Part shown: in pieces, positions 44,782 to 52,800 of the stretch
Position numbering within the stretch: position 1 is the stretch's first letter
Layout of the letters: each line of letters opens with the position of its first letter
Assembly (NCBI GenBank): GCA_042091275.1
Contig: JBELHR010000001.1
Location: 83,664-147,663 of the forward strand
DNA length: 64,000 bases
Direction of reading: 5' to 3'
DNA from: JBELHR01 sp042091275
Lineage (GTDB): Bacteria; Bacteroidota; Bacteroidia; Flavobacteriales; Flavobacteriaceae
Program-made: the position numbers and the translations under genes
Notes under the pieces: model-generated
Database searches by the model: none
What the model saw: the letters and a program-made list of their open reading frames with translations, nothing else
Told to the model about the DNA's origin: nothing

Positions 44782-45804
44782 CTAAAATAAAAGATCCTGA
44801 CCTTTGGTCCAACGTTTACCCAAATGCTTATAGGCTCGCTCAGTGACTTCTCTTCCTCTCGGAGTTCTGACAATAAAACCCTGTTGGATTAGGAAAGGTT
44901 CGTAAACTTCCTCTATAGTTTCGGCATTTTCCCCGACAGCAGTGGCCAAGGTAGAAATACCGACAGGCCCTCCTTTAAATTTATCGATAACCGTAGTGAG
45001 TATTCTATTGTCCATTTCGTCGAGACCAAAAGTATCTACATTCAAAGCCTCTAATGCAAATTTGGCTATAGCGATATCAATACGTCCGTTTCCTTTAATT
45101 TGAGCAAAATCTCGCACTCGACGCAGCAATGCATTCGCTATACGTGGTGTACCTCTACTTCGACCTGCTATTTCAATAGCTGCCTCTAGATCTATATCTA
45201 CTCCTAAAATACCAGAACTTCGCTCCACAATGGTAGACAAGAGCTCTGTGGAATAATATTGTAGGCGCGAACTAATACCAAACCGCGCTCGCATAGGAGC
45301 CGTCAATAGCCCTGATCTTGTGGTTGCTCCAACTAAAGTAAAAGGTTCTAAATTGATTTGTACCGTCCTTGCATTCGGACCAGATTCAATCATTATATCA
45401 ATTTTATAATCCTCCATAGCAGAATATAGGTACTCCTCTACTATAGGACTCAATCGATGAATTTCATCGATAAAAAGTACGTCTCTCGGTTCCAAATTAG
45501 TCAATAGACCGGCTAGATCCCCTGGTTTATCCAATACTGGACCTGAAGTAACTTTAATTCCAACTTCTAACTCGTTGGATAAAATATGTGCCAAAGTGGT
45601 CTTACCGAGACCTGGAGGTCCGTGAAACAGCGTATGATCCAAAGCTTCTCCTCTCAAATTGGCAGCTTCCACAAATATTTTCAAGTTAGACAGCGCCTGT
45701 TCTTGACCAGTAAAATCATCAAATTTCGGTGGCCTTAATTGCTTTTCAATATCTTGATCAAACGAATTTGAATCATTTGTTTCTGGATCTAAATACTCAT
45801 TCAT
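44782..45804 (-). CDS. ruvB: Holliday junction branch migration helicase RuvB
   Basis: This AAA+ motor of the RuvABC resolvasome is 340 residues long. RPPKFDDFTGQEQALSNLKIFVEAA is at the N-terminus. Walker A is GPPGLGKTTLAHI and Walker B is VLFIDEIHRLSPIVEEYLYSAMEDY. Sensor 1 is GATTRSGLLTAPMRARFG. The winged-helix C-terminus has GFIVRTPRGREVTERAY. A -7-like TATCTTTG box ends only 5 bases before the ATG, suggesting a short leader. ruvA and ruvC are not in the window. Confidence 0.96.
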   Translation of the reverse strand: MNEYLDPETNDSNSFDQDIEKQLRPPKFDDFTGQEQALSNLKIFVEAANLRGEALDHTLFHGPPGLGKTTLAHILSNELEVGIKVTSGPVLDKPGDLAGLLTNLEPRDVLFIDEIHRLSPIVEEYLYSAMEDYKIDIMIESGPNARTVQINLEPFTLVGATTRSGLLTAPMRARFGISSRLQYYSTELLSTIVERSSGILGVDIDLEAAIEIAGRSRGTPRIANALLRRVRDFAQIKGNGRIDIAIAKFALEALNVDTFGLDEMDNRILTTVIDKFKGGPVGISTLATAVGENAETIEEVYEPFLIQQGFIVRTPRGREVTERAYKHLGKRWTKGQDLLF

Positions 45805-45852
45805 AAAAACAAAGATAGTAATTTTTGAACGGGCTAAATCTGGCCTAGAACC

Positions 45853-45886
45853 AAAAAAAAGGGCTTACTAACGTAAGCCCTTTTTT
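45853..45886. terminator. Terminator of the act-cta respiratory operon
   Basis: GGGCTTAC (45861-45868), loop TAAC and GTAAGCCC (45873-45880) have A-run and T-run flanks. It lies 16 bases after the ctaD stop on the minus strand and upstream of ruvB. Confidence 0.92.
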
Positions 45887-45901
45887 CAAAATATTATAAA
45901 T

Positions 45902-47653
45902 CTATGTCGGTTCTTCACCGTCTTGCAATGGTACGTTTTGAGGTACAAAATCCTCTTCGTAACCAGGCTTAGAATAATCGTATGCCCATCTAGTAACTTC
46001 TGGAATTTCCCCTGGCCAGTTACCGTGGATATGCTCTACCGGTGTGGTCCATTCCAAAGTATTAGACCTCCATGGGTTTTGAGGAGCTTTTTTCCCTTTA
46101 TAGATACTAAAGAAAAAGTTTGCTAAAAACACAATCTGTGAAATACCTCCAAACAAAGCAAAGTAAGTTATCAATACATTGATATCCGCTAAATCGTCAA
46201 ACAAAGGAAATGCTGTGTTTTGGTAATAACGTCTTGGCAAACCAGCTAGTCCTAAGAAATGCATAGGGAAGAAAACCCCGTAAGCAGCGATAGCAGTAAA
46301 CCAAAAGTGTACATAACCTAAAGAGTTATTCATCATACGACCGAACATCTTTGGGAACCAGTGGTAAATACCGGCATACATACCATAAATAGCACTTACC
46401 CCCATCACCAAGTGGAAGTGAGCCACAACAAAGTAGGTATCGTGTACGTTAATATCCAAAGCAGAATCCCCGAGGATAATACCTGTAACACCACCTGTTA
46501 TAAATGTAGATACCAAACCGATGGAGAACAACATAGCAGGGTTCAATTGCAAGTTTCCTCTAAATAAGGTAGTTATATAGTTAAAGGCTTTTACTCCAGA
46601 AGGAATAGCAATCAAAAGAGTAGTAAAGGTAAATACAGACCCTAAGAATGGATTCATTCCCGAAACAAACATATGGTGTCCCCAAACAATTGTAGATAAG
46701 AATGCAATTGCCATGATAGAACCAACCATCGCACGGTAACCAAAAATTGGTTTACGAGAATTAGTTGCTATAATTTCTGATGTTATTCCAAGAGCAGGAA
46801 GCAATACAATATATACCTCTGGGTGACCTAGGAACCAAAATAAATGTTCAAAGAGAACTGGTGATCCACCTTGATAGTGCAATACCTCTCCTTGGATAAA
46901 GATATCCGATAAGAAGAAGGAAGTACCAAAACTTCGATCAAACACAAGCAATAAAGCAGCAGATAATAATACTGGGAAGGAAACTACACCAATAATTGCA
47001 GTCACAAAGAATGCCCATATAGTAAGGGGAAGTCTCGACATCTTCATTCCCTTGGTTCTCAAGTTAAGTACCGTAACGATATAGTTCAAAGATCCAATTA
47101 AAGAGGATGCGATAAATATCGCCATCGAAACTAACCATAGTGTCATACCAGCACCCGATCCTCCTATAGCTTGAGGTAGTGCAGATAAAGGCGGATAGAT
47201 AGTCCATCCTGATGAAGCTGGTCCAGCCTCCACAAAAAGGGAAATAACCATCAATACCGATGACAAAAAGAACATCCAGTAGGAAATCATGTTAAGGAAA
47301 CCAGATGCCATATCTCTTGCACCAATTTGCAATGGAATCAGAAGGTTTGAAAAGGTTCCACTCAATCCGGCAGTCAATACGAAGAATACCATTATGGTAC
47401 CGTGTATGGTTACTAGTGCGAGATAGATTTCAGGGCTCATAACTCCACCATCTTGGAATTTACCAAGAAATGCTTCAATTAAGCCGAAAGAGCGCCCAGG
47501 CCAAGCGATTTGCAAACGAAATAACATAGACATAAAAACCCCAATGACTCCCATGATAATACCAGTAATCAAATACTGCTTGGCAATCATTTTGTGATCC
47601 GTACTAAAGATATATTTAGTTACAAAAGTTTCTTTATGATGATGATCTGACAT
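45902..47653 (-). CDS. ctaD: Cytochrome c oxidase subunit I
   Basis: This is the catalytic heme-copper subunit of an aa3-type oxidase, 583 residues with about 12 transmembrane helices. CuB and active-site motifs are GHPEVYIVLLP, VWGHHMF and HDTYFVVAHFHLVMG, which also holds the heme ligands. The LGHPEV sequence with Glu places it in the A1 class of proton-pumping oxidases. GLAGLPRRYYQNTAF is the typical Bacteroidota variant of the loop near heme propionates. It ends the act-cta operon. In relatives this oxidase associates with alternative complex III. Confidence 0.96.
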   Translation of the reverse strand: MSDHHHKETFVTKYIFSTDHKMIAKQYLITGIIMGVIGVFMSMLFRLQIAWPGRSFGLIEAFLGKFQDGGVMSPEIYLALVTIHGTIMVFFVLTAGLSGTFSNLLIPLQIGARDMASGFLNMISYWMFFLSSVLMVISLFVEAGPASSGWTIYPPLSALPQAIGGSGAGMTLWLVSMAIFIASSLIGSLNYIVTVLNLRTKGMKMSRLPLTIWAFFVTAIIGVVSFPVLLSAALLLVFDRSFGTSFFLSDIFIQGEVLHYQGGSPVLFEHLFWFLGHPEVYIVLLPALGITSEIIATNSRKPIFGYRAMVGSIMAIAFLSTIVWGHHMFVSGMNPFLGSVFTFTTLLIAIPSGVKAFNYITTLFRGNLQLNPAMLFSIGLVSTFITGGVTGIILGDSALDINVHDTYFVVAHFHLVMGVSAIYGMYAGIYHWFPKMFGRMMNNSLGYVHFWFTAIAAYGVFFPMHFLGLAGLPRRYYQNTAFPLFDDLADINVLITYFALFGGISQIVFLANFFFSIYKGKKAPQNPWRSNTLEWTTPVEHIHGNWPGEIPEVTRWAYDYSKPGYEEDFVPQNVPLQDGEEPT

Positions 47654-47675
47654 ATTCTAACTTTTTGATATTTTA

Positions 47676-48689
47676 TTAATTATTGACAACAACTTGGTTC
47701 ATCCTATCCTGAGAAGCCAACCACTCGTTAAATTCTTCCTCTTCATGCACTATAATTTTCATTTGCATACTGTAGTGAGAAGAACCACAAATTTTATTAC
47801 AAAGCAATAAGTAATCAAACTCATAAGGATCTTCTCCTTTTTCAGCTCGTATTTTGTTAATACCTCTAACTTTTCTCATAGTGTCTGGATCTTTACGCAT
47901 CTCTTCGGTTGTCATAGAAGGTGTAAATCCAAATTCTGTAATCATTCCTGGCACACAGTTCATTTGAGCTCTAAAGTGAGGCATATAAGCCGAGTGAAGA
48001 ACATCTTGTGATCTAAATTTAAAGATGATCTTTCTACCTTTAGGTAAGTGAAGTTCTCTAACAGGAATATCGTCTTGGGAATTCACATCAGTCATATCTA
48101 CCCCCATTGTGTTGATTCCTTTAATATATCTCACATTAGCGCGACCCAAAGTATTGTCCTCCCCTGCGTATCTCGCTTGCCAGTTAAATTGCTGTGCATA
48201 AACTTCAATATAAAGTGGGTCTTCAGAATCTGAGTTATCCATTACATTGGTCCATACTAACAAACCATATCCAATTAACACCGTCAAAACTATAGTTGGA
48301 ACAGCTGTCCAAATAACCTCTAGTTTTGTAGAATCCGTCTCGTAGGCTGCTTTTCTTCCCTCGATTCCACGGAACCTATAAGAGAAGTAGAATAAAAGAA
48401 ATTGAGTTACAATCTGAACGAAACTAATAACCACCATAGTTATTGTCCATAAATGATCGTACTCTACACCTTCTACAGAAGCTGCTCCAGGAAGAAAGAC
48501 ATGTTTCCACTTGAGAACCGTATAAATCATATAGAGATAAAACCCAGCCAAGAAAAGTATCATGTATTTTCCTTGAATATTATTATCATCTGTAGTTGCT
48601 ACCGTCTTTGAGAGCTCAAAAAACTTGGCCATCTGCCATATACCGACTCCTATTGCAACAGCTACTAGAATATAAAATAAAGCTTGCAT
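47676..48689 (-). CDS. ctaC: Cytochrome c oxidase subunit II
   Basis: This subunit carries the CuA centre that accepts electrons from cytochrome c. The 337-residue protein has an N-terminal membrane segment, a further hairpin of two membrane helices, and the periplasmic cupredoxin domain. DVLHSAYMPHFRAQMNCVPGM provides the first His ligand. The CuA loop is Cys297, Lys299, Cys301, His305, Met308 (CNKICGSSHYSM); Lys replaces the usual Glu, whose contact is through the backbone. No fused cytochrome c domain is present. It lies between actF and ctaD. Confidence 0.95.
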   Translation of the reverse strand: MQALFYILVAVAIGVGIWQMAKFFELSKTVATTDDNNIQGKYMILFLAGFYLYMIYTVLKWKHVFLPGAASVEGVEYDHLWTITMVVISFVQIVTQFLLFYFSYRFRGIEGRKAAYETDSTKLEVIWTAVPTIVLTVLIGYGLLVWTNVMDNSDSEDPLYIEVYAQQFNWQARYAGEDNTLGRANVRYIKGINTMGVDMTDVNSQDDIPVRELHLPKGRKIIFKFRSQDVLHSAYMPHFRAQMNCVPGMITEFGFTPSMTTEEMRKDPDTMRKVRGINKIRAEKGEDPYEFDYLLLCNKICGSSHYSMQMKIIVHEEEEFNEWLASQDRMNQVVVNN

Positions 48690-48724
48690 ATATATCTTAT
48701 TTTTTAATTGTAATTATAACTTTC

Positions 48725-50116
48725 TTAATAATGAAATTGTTCCGATTCCTTCAAAAATGGATTCTTCTTCAACACAAGTGGAGCCTTTGACAAAGAGTTG
48801 AATACCGTGTAGATAAACAAACCTGCAAAGAATAATAAAGAACCAATTTCAGGTATTCCAAATGACCATGATCCACCTACAGTCCCCGGCATAATCATAA
48901 CGAAGAAATCTATATAGTGTCCCGCTAGGATCACGATACCAGCTGTAACGATAAACCAAGGAATACGCTTGTAATCACTGTTGATAAGCAATAGTACAGG
49001 GAAAATAAAATTCATCACGACCATCGCTAGGAAAGGAAGCTTGAACTCCGCGAATCTCTGCGCAAAATACGTTGTCTCTTCAGGCATATCTGCATACCAA
49101 ATAAGCATAAATTGAGAGAACCATAAATAGGTCCAGAATACACTAAATCCAAACATGAATTTAGCCAAATCATGTAAGTGACTATCGTTTACAATTTCTA
49201 AATAACCTTTAGACTTTAATACGACAGTTACCAATGCTATTACTGTTAGTGAGCACACTAGGAAACTCGCTAGGATATACCATCCAAATAAAGTAGAGAA
49301 CCAGTGTGGATCTAGGGACATAATCCAATCCCAAGACATCATAGATTCTGTCAACATAAAGAACAACAGGAATCCTACAGACAATCTCCAGTTTTTGTGA
49401 TAGTTCACCAAATCATTAGACTCGTCTTGAGCCATAGACAATTTGCGTGTAAAGTAACGATATAAGTTCCATCCTGTTATGTAAATAACAGCTCTTACAA
49501 TCCAAAAAGGAATATTTAACCAAAAACTCTTACCGTCCACAACAGGGTCGTAATTAGGAGAAGTTGGATCAAAATTCTCAGGATTCATCCATACAAAAAG
49601 GTGGTTCAGATGACCTGCACTCAAAAGTAAGAACACAAACAAAATGATTGTGATAGGTAACAGGTTACCTGTTATTCCTTCCATAACTCTAAAAAGAACT
49701 ATTGACCATCCGGATTGCGCTACTCTTTGAATAGCTAAAAATGCCAACACTCCTAAAGTAAGTGCAAAAAAGAAAAACAATGCGACATAGAAGGCTGACC
49801 AAGGTCTATTCTGAAGTTGGTGAAAAACATGCTCGGCATGAGCATCTCCATGACCTGCTTCTTCGTGACCTTCAGCGGCGTGATCCATATCTTTATGTTC
49901 AGAATGATCCGACTGAGCATCTTCGTGATGTCCTGATGTTTCGTGAGCTGCTGCCTCGCCATGACCACCTCCGTGAGAATCCTCAGCGGCGTGCATCATT
50001 TCTTTGGCTTCTTCTAGGTTAGATGGACTGGTTAGAAAACCATAACCCACACCAAGCGCTCCTAACACCATTAATGCTATAGCCCATGTTTTTAATTTGC
50101 TTGAAAACTGATACAT
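48725..50116 (-). CDS. actF: Alternative complex III subunit ActF, with His-rich N-terminal insert
   Basis: This is a membrane subunit of the quinol:cytochrome c oxidoreductase (ACIII), 463 residues with about ten transmembrane helices. Family blocks include FYVALFFFFALTLGVLAFLAIQRVAQSGWS, LNIPFWIVRAVIYITGWNLY and SMMSWDWIMSLDPHWFSTLFGWYILAS. After the first helix (residues 10-29) residues 42-99 contain 14 histidines interspersed with Glu and Asp, probably a flexible loop that could bind metal. It follows actE by 16 bases and precedes ctaC. Confidence 0.93.
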   Translation of the reverse strand: MYQFSSKLKTWAIALMVLGALGVGYGFLTSPSNLEEAKEMMHAAEDSHGGGHGEAAAHETSGHHEDAQSDHSEHKDMDHAAEGHEEAGHGDAHAEHVFHQLQNRPWSAFYVALFFFFALTLGVLAFLAIQRVAQSGWSIVLFRVMEGITGNLLPITIILFVFLLLSAGHLNHLFVWMNPENFDPTSPNYDPVVDGKSFWLNIPFWIVRAVIYITGWNLYRYFTRKLSMAQDESNDLVNYHKNWRLSVGFLLFFMLTESMMSWDWIMSLDPHWFSTLFGWYILASFLVCSLTVIALVTVVLKSKGYLEIVNDSHLHDLAKFMFGFSVFWTYLWFSQFMLIWYADMPEETTYFAQRFAEFKLPFLAMVVMNFIFPVLLLINSDYKRIPWFIVTAGIVILAGHYIDFFVMIMPGTVGGSWSFGIPEIGSLLFFAGLFIYTVFNSLSKAPLVLKKNPFLKESEQFHY

Positions 50117-50132
50117 ATCTTTTCTTTACTAC

Positions 50133-50687
50133 TTATTTTAACAATTCGTTTCTCAGGGTTTGTACATGCTGTACAATTTGCCAACGCTCATCGTAGGTAA
50201 GTTGAGAGGAATGTGACCCCATCAAACCTTTTCCATACATAAGAACGTGATAAATACTCCCTTCGGTGATGTCTCTATCTTTGTAATTCGGTATTCCCAA
50301 AAACTTCTCGTTTTTTACGAGATCCCCTTGACCATCTCCTTTTTTACCGTGACAAACCACACAATACATACCGTATAACATTTGCCCTTTCTCTGCATTC
50401 TTTTCAGAAATTTCCAAAGGATCTTTAAGGTCAGCTTTGGCAGCTTCATATCCCTCATTAGTATTTGGATAGTCGTAAACGTGATGTCCACGTGCGATAG
50501 TACCCTCTACCGGTAACTGAGCCTCCATATCATATGGAAAAACATCTGCCTCAGCATAGGCCTCGTAAGGTACTGGCATATACATATCTGGCATATATTG
50601 GACTTGTCTCTGTCTCTTGTCACTACAAGATGTAAGCAACAATCCTAAAACAAAAAGACTAATAATTCCGTAAAAGTAATTTTTCAT
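50133..50687 (-). CDS. actE: Alternative complex III cytochrome c subunit ActE
   Basis: This is a lipid-anchored monoheme cytochrome c, 184 residues. The signal ends in the lipobox LLTSC at about residue 21. The heme motif CVVCH lies near residue 109 in YGMYCVVCHGKKGDGQGD. The distal Met is probably the one in GKGLMGSHSSQL. It would pass electrons from ActA to the oxidase CuA site or to a soluble cytochrome. It lies 11 bases after actD and before actF in the operon. Confidence 0.93.
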   Translation of the reverse strand: MKNYFYGIISLFVLGLLLTSCSDKRQRQVQYMPDMYMPVPYEAYAEADVFPYDMEAQLPVEGTIARGHHVYDYPNTNEGYEAAKADLKDPLEISEKNAEKGQMLYGMYCVVCHGKKGDGQGDLVKNEKFLGIPNYKDRDITEGSIYHVLMYGKGLMGSHSSQLTYDERWQIVQHVQTLRNELLK

Positions 50688-50698
50688 TATTTCTTGTA

Positions 50699-51223
50699 TT
50701 AGTGCTTATCAACTAAATTAATTTCAACTGCTCCTGTATCCTCAAGAATCTCCATCAATTCCTTCTCATTCTCTTCAATAGGTAATTCCATTAAGAAATG
50801 GTCATCTGTGGTACGAGGATCTGGATTTTCGGCTTTCTTAAATGGCCAAAGTCTACTTCTCATATAAAAAGTAATAACCATCAAGTGGGCTGCAAAGAAA
50901 ATCGTAAGCTCAAACATAATAGGCACAAAAGCCGGCATGTTATAGATCCATGAGAAACTTGGCTTTCCTCCAATATCTTGAGGCCAATCTTGAATCATCA
51001 TGTAATTAGTCATCCAAATGGCAAAACCTAAACCTGTAATACCATACATAAATGCGGTAATTGCAAGTCTCGTTTCCTCAAGTCCCATAGCTTTGTCAAG
51101 CCCGTGAACTGGAAAGGGAGTAAAAACTTCTTCGATATGGTGATCAGCGGCTTTGACTTTCTTTACTGCGTCTAGCAATATGTCATCGTCGTTGTAGATT
51201 GCGTGTATAACTTTATTACTCAT
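50699..51223 (-). CDS. actD: Alternative complex III subunit ActD (DUF3341)
   Basis: This membrane subunit of ACIII is 174 residues. The cytoplasmic N-terminal domain has DAVKKVKAADHHIEEVFTPFPVHGLDKAMG, typical of DUF3341. Two transmembrane helices follow, roughly residues 55-75 and 95-120, with GGKPSFSWIYNMPAFVPIMFE between. It begins ATGAGTAAT; in the duplicated copy beyond the gap that same ATGAGTAA contains the actC stop. In the real genome the actC and actD frames therefore most likely overlap by 8 bases. Confidence 0.92.
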   Translation of the reverse strand: MSNKVIHAIYNDDDILLDAVKKVKAADHHIEEVFTPFPVHGLDKAMGLEETRLAITAFMYGITGLGFAIWMTNYMMIQDWPQDIGGKPSFSWIYNMPAFVPIMFELTIFFAAHLMVITFYMRSRLWPFKKAENPDPRTTDDHFLMELPIEENEKELMEILEDTGAVEINLVDKH

Positions 51224-51252
51224 GATTTCCGTCTCTTAGTTTTTTATAATTC
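51198..51252. repeat. 55-bp direct duplicate, left copy at gap edge
   Basis: This segment, which includes the actD start, is identical base for base to 51353-51407 on the other side of the run of N. It reads as an unmerged overlap between two contigs, not as a biological repeat. Confidence 0.95.
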
Positions 51253-51352
51253 NNNNNNNNNNNNNNNNNNNNNNNNNNNNNNNNNNNNNNNNNNNNNNNN
51301 NNNNNNNNNNNNNNNNNNNNNNNNNNNNNNNNNNNNNNNNNNNNNNNNNNNN
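51253..51352. other. Assembly gap, 100 N
   Basis: Exactly 100 N, the conventional length for a gap of unknown size. Identical 55-base ends on both sides suggest that no sequence is missing and that the contigs overlap here. Confidence 0.97.
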
Positions 51353-51407
51353 ATTGCGTGTATAACTTTATTACTCATGATTTCCGTCTCTTAGTTTTTT
51401 ATAATTC
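51353..51407. repeat. 55-bp direct duplicate, right copy at gap edge
   Basis: Identical to 51198-51252. It contains the true 3' end of actC and a duplicate stub of the actD start. Confidence 0.95.
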
Positions 51408-52768
51408 TCACCAGAACCTTTTAAAATAGTCTTAACCTCTGCTTGTGCAATAACTGGGAAAGTTCTAGCATACAAAAGGAAGAGTACAAAGAAGAACCCA
51501 ATTGTTCCAATAAATATTCCAATATCTACAAACGTCGGTTGAAACATAGACCATGTCGATGGCAGATGTCCTTTACTCAGGATCATTACGATAATGTCAA
51601 ATCGTTCAAACCACATTCCGATATTAATGATGATTGATATAATAAAGGTATAGATAAAATCTGTTCTAATCTTTTTAAACCAAAGTGCAATCGGCGCGAC
51701 AAAATTACAAAATATTAACGCATAAAATGCCCACCAATAAGGTCCTGTTGCTGCTCCTACAGAAAGGTAGGTAAAGTTCTCATAAGGAGAACCAGTATAC
51801 CAAGCCACAAAGAATTCCGTAGCATAGGCAACAGATACAATTCCACCTGTTAAAATAATCACTCGGTTCATATAGTCTACGTGAAGACGAGTAATATAAT
51901 TTTCTAAGTTGGTTACTTTTCTCATGATAATAAGCAAGGTTTGTACCATTGCAAATCCAGAGAAAATAGCTCCCGCTACGAAATAAGGAGGGAAAATTGT
52001 CGAGTGCCACCCTGGGTTTACCGAAGTAGCAAAGTCCATCGATACAATTGTGTGTACCGAAAGTACCAAAGGAGTAGCCAAACCAGCTAATACTAAAGAT
52101 ACCTCTTCAAAACGTTGCCAGTCTTTAGCACGTCCACTCCATCCGAAAGATAGTAGAGAATAGATTTGTTTTTGAAATGGCTTTTTCGCTCTATCGCGTA
52201 TCATAGCAAAATCAGGTAATAAACCTGTCCACCAGAATACCACGGATACTGTTAAGTAGGTAGAAATTGCAAATACATCCCATAGAAGAGGAGAGTTGAA
52301 ATTCACCCAAAGCGGTCCAAATTGATTCGGTAAAGGTAAAACCCAAAAAGCATTCCAAGGACGTCCCATGTGAATAATAGGGAACAAACCTGCTTGGAAT
52401 ACCGCAAAAATTGTCATTGCCTCTGAGGAACGGTTAATTGCCATTCTCCATCTTTGACGGAATAATAAAAGTACAGCTGAGATCAAAGTACCGGCGTGAC
52501 CGATTCCTACCCACCATACAAAGTTTGTAATATCCCAAGCCCATCCGACGTTCTTGTTCAATCCCCAAACTCCAATTCCTGTTCCGACAGTATAAAAAAT
52601 ACAACCGAGACCCCACATAAATGCAGCAAGGGCAATAAAGAAAGCTAAATACCAAGTCTTATTTGCTTTACCTTCAATAGGCCTAGCGATATCCTCAGTA
52701 ATATCGTGATAACTCTTATCACCAATTACTAGTGGTTCTCTTATAGGTGCTTCGTAATGAGACGACAT
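51371..52768 (-). CDS. actC: Alternative complex III membrane subunit ActC (NrfD/PsrC-like)
   Basis: This is the quinol-binding membrane subunit, 465 residues with about ten transmembrane helices. Blocks shared with NrfD-like proteins are WWVGIGHAGTLISAVLLLFRQRWRMAINRSSEAMTIFAV, FPIIHMGRPWNAFW, SVHTIVSMDFATSVNPGWHSTIFPPYFVAGAIFSG and a conserved FVAWYTGSPYE region. The His and Asp residues around FDFATS-like VSMDFATS fit the proposed quinol site. It follows actB by 32 bases. Its final codons CAT GAG TAA overlap the actD start once the gap artefact is removed. Confidence 0.94.
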   Translation of the reverse strand: MSSHYEAPIREPLVIGDKSYHDITEDIARPIEGKANKTWYLAFFIALAAFMWGLGCIFYTVGTGIGVWGLNKNVGWAWDITNFVWWVGIGHAGTLISAVLLLFRQRWRMAINRSSEAMTIFAVFQAGLFPIIHMGRPWNAFWVLPLPNQFGPLWVNFNSPLLWDVFAISTYLTVSVVFWWTGLLPDFAMIRDRAKKPFQKQIYSLLSFGWSGRAKDWQRFEEVSLVLAGLATPLVLSVHTIVSMDFATSVNPGWHSTIFPPYFVAGAIFSGFAMVQTLLIIMRKVTNLENYITRLHVDYMNRVIILTGGIVSVAYATEFFVAWYTGSPYENFTYLSVGAATGPYWWAFYALIFCNFVAPIALWFKKIRTDFIYTFIISIIINIGMWFERFDIIVMILSKGHLPSTWSMFQPTFVDIGIFIGTIGFFFVLFLLYARTFPVIAQAEVKTILKGSGENYKKLRDGNHE

Positions 52769-52800
52769 AATTATATATTATTATTTCTTATTTAATTCTT

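Noticed and set aside
51203..51394. A 63-codon open frame spanning the gap
   Set aside because: More than half of it is N, and it is antisense to actC/actD ends.
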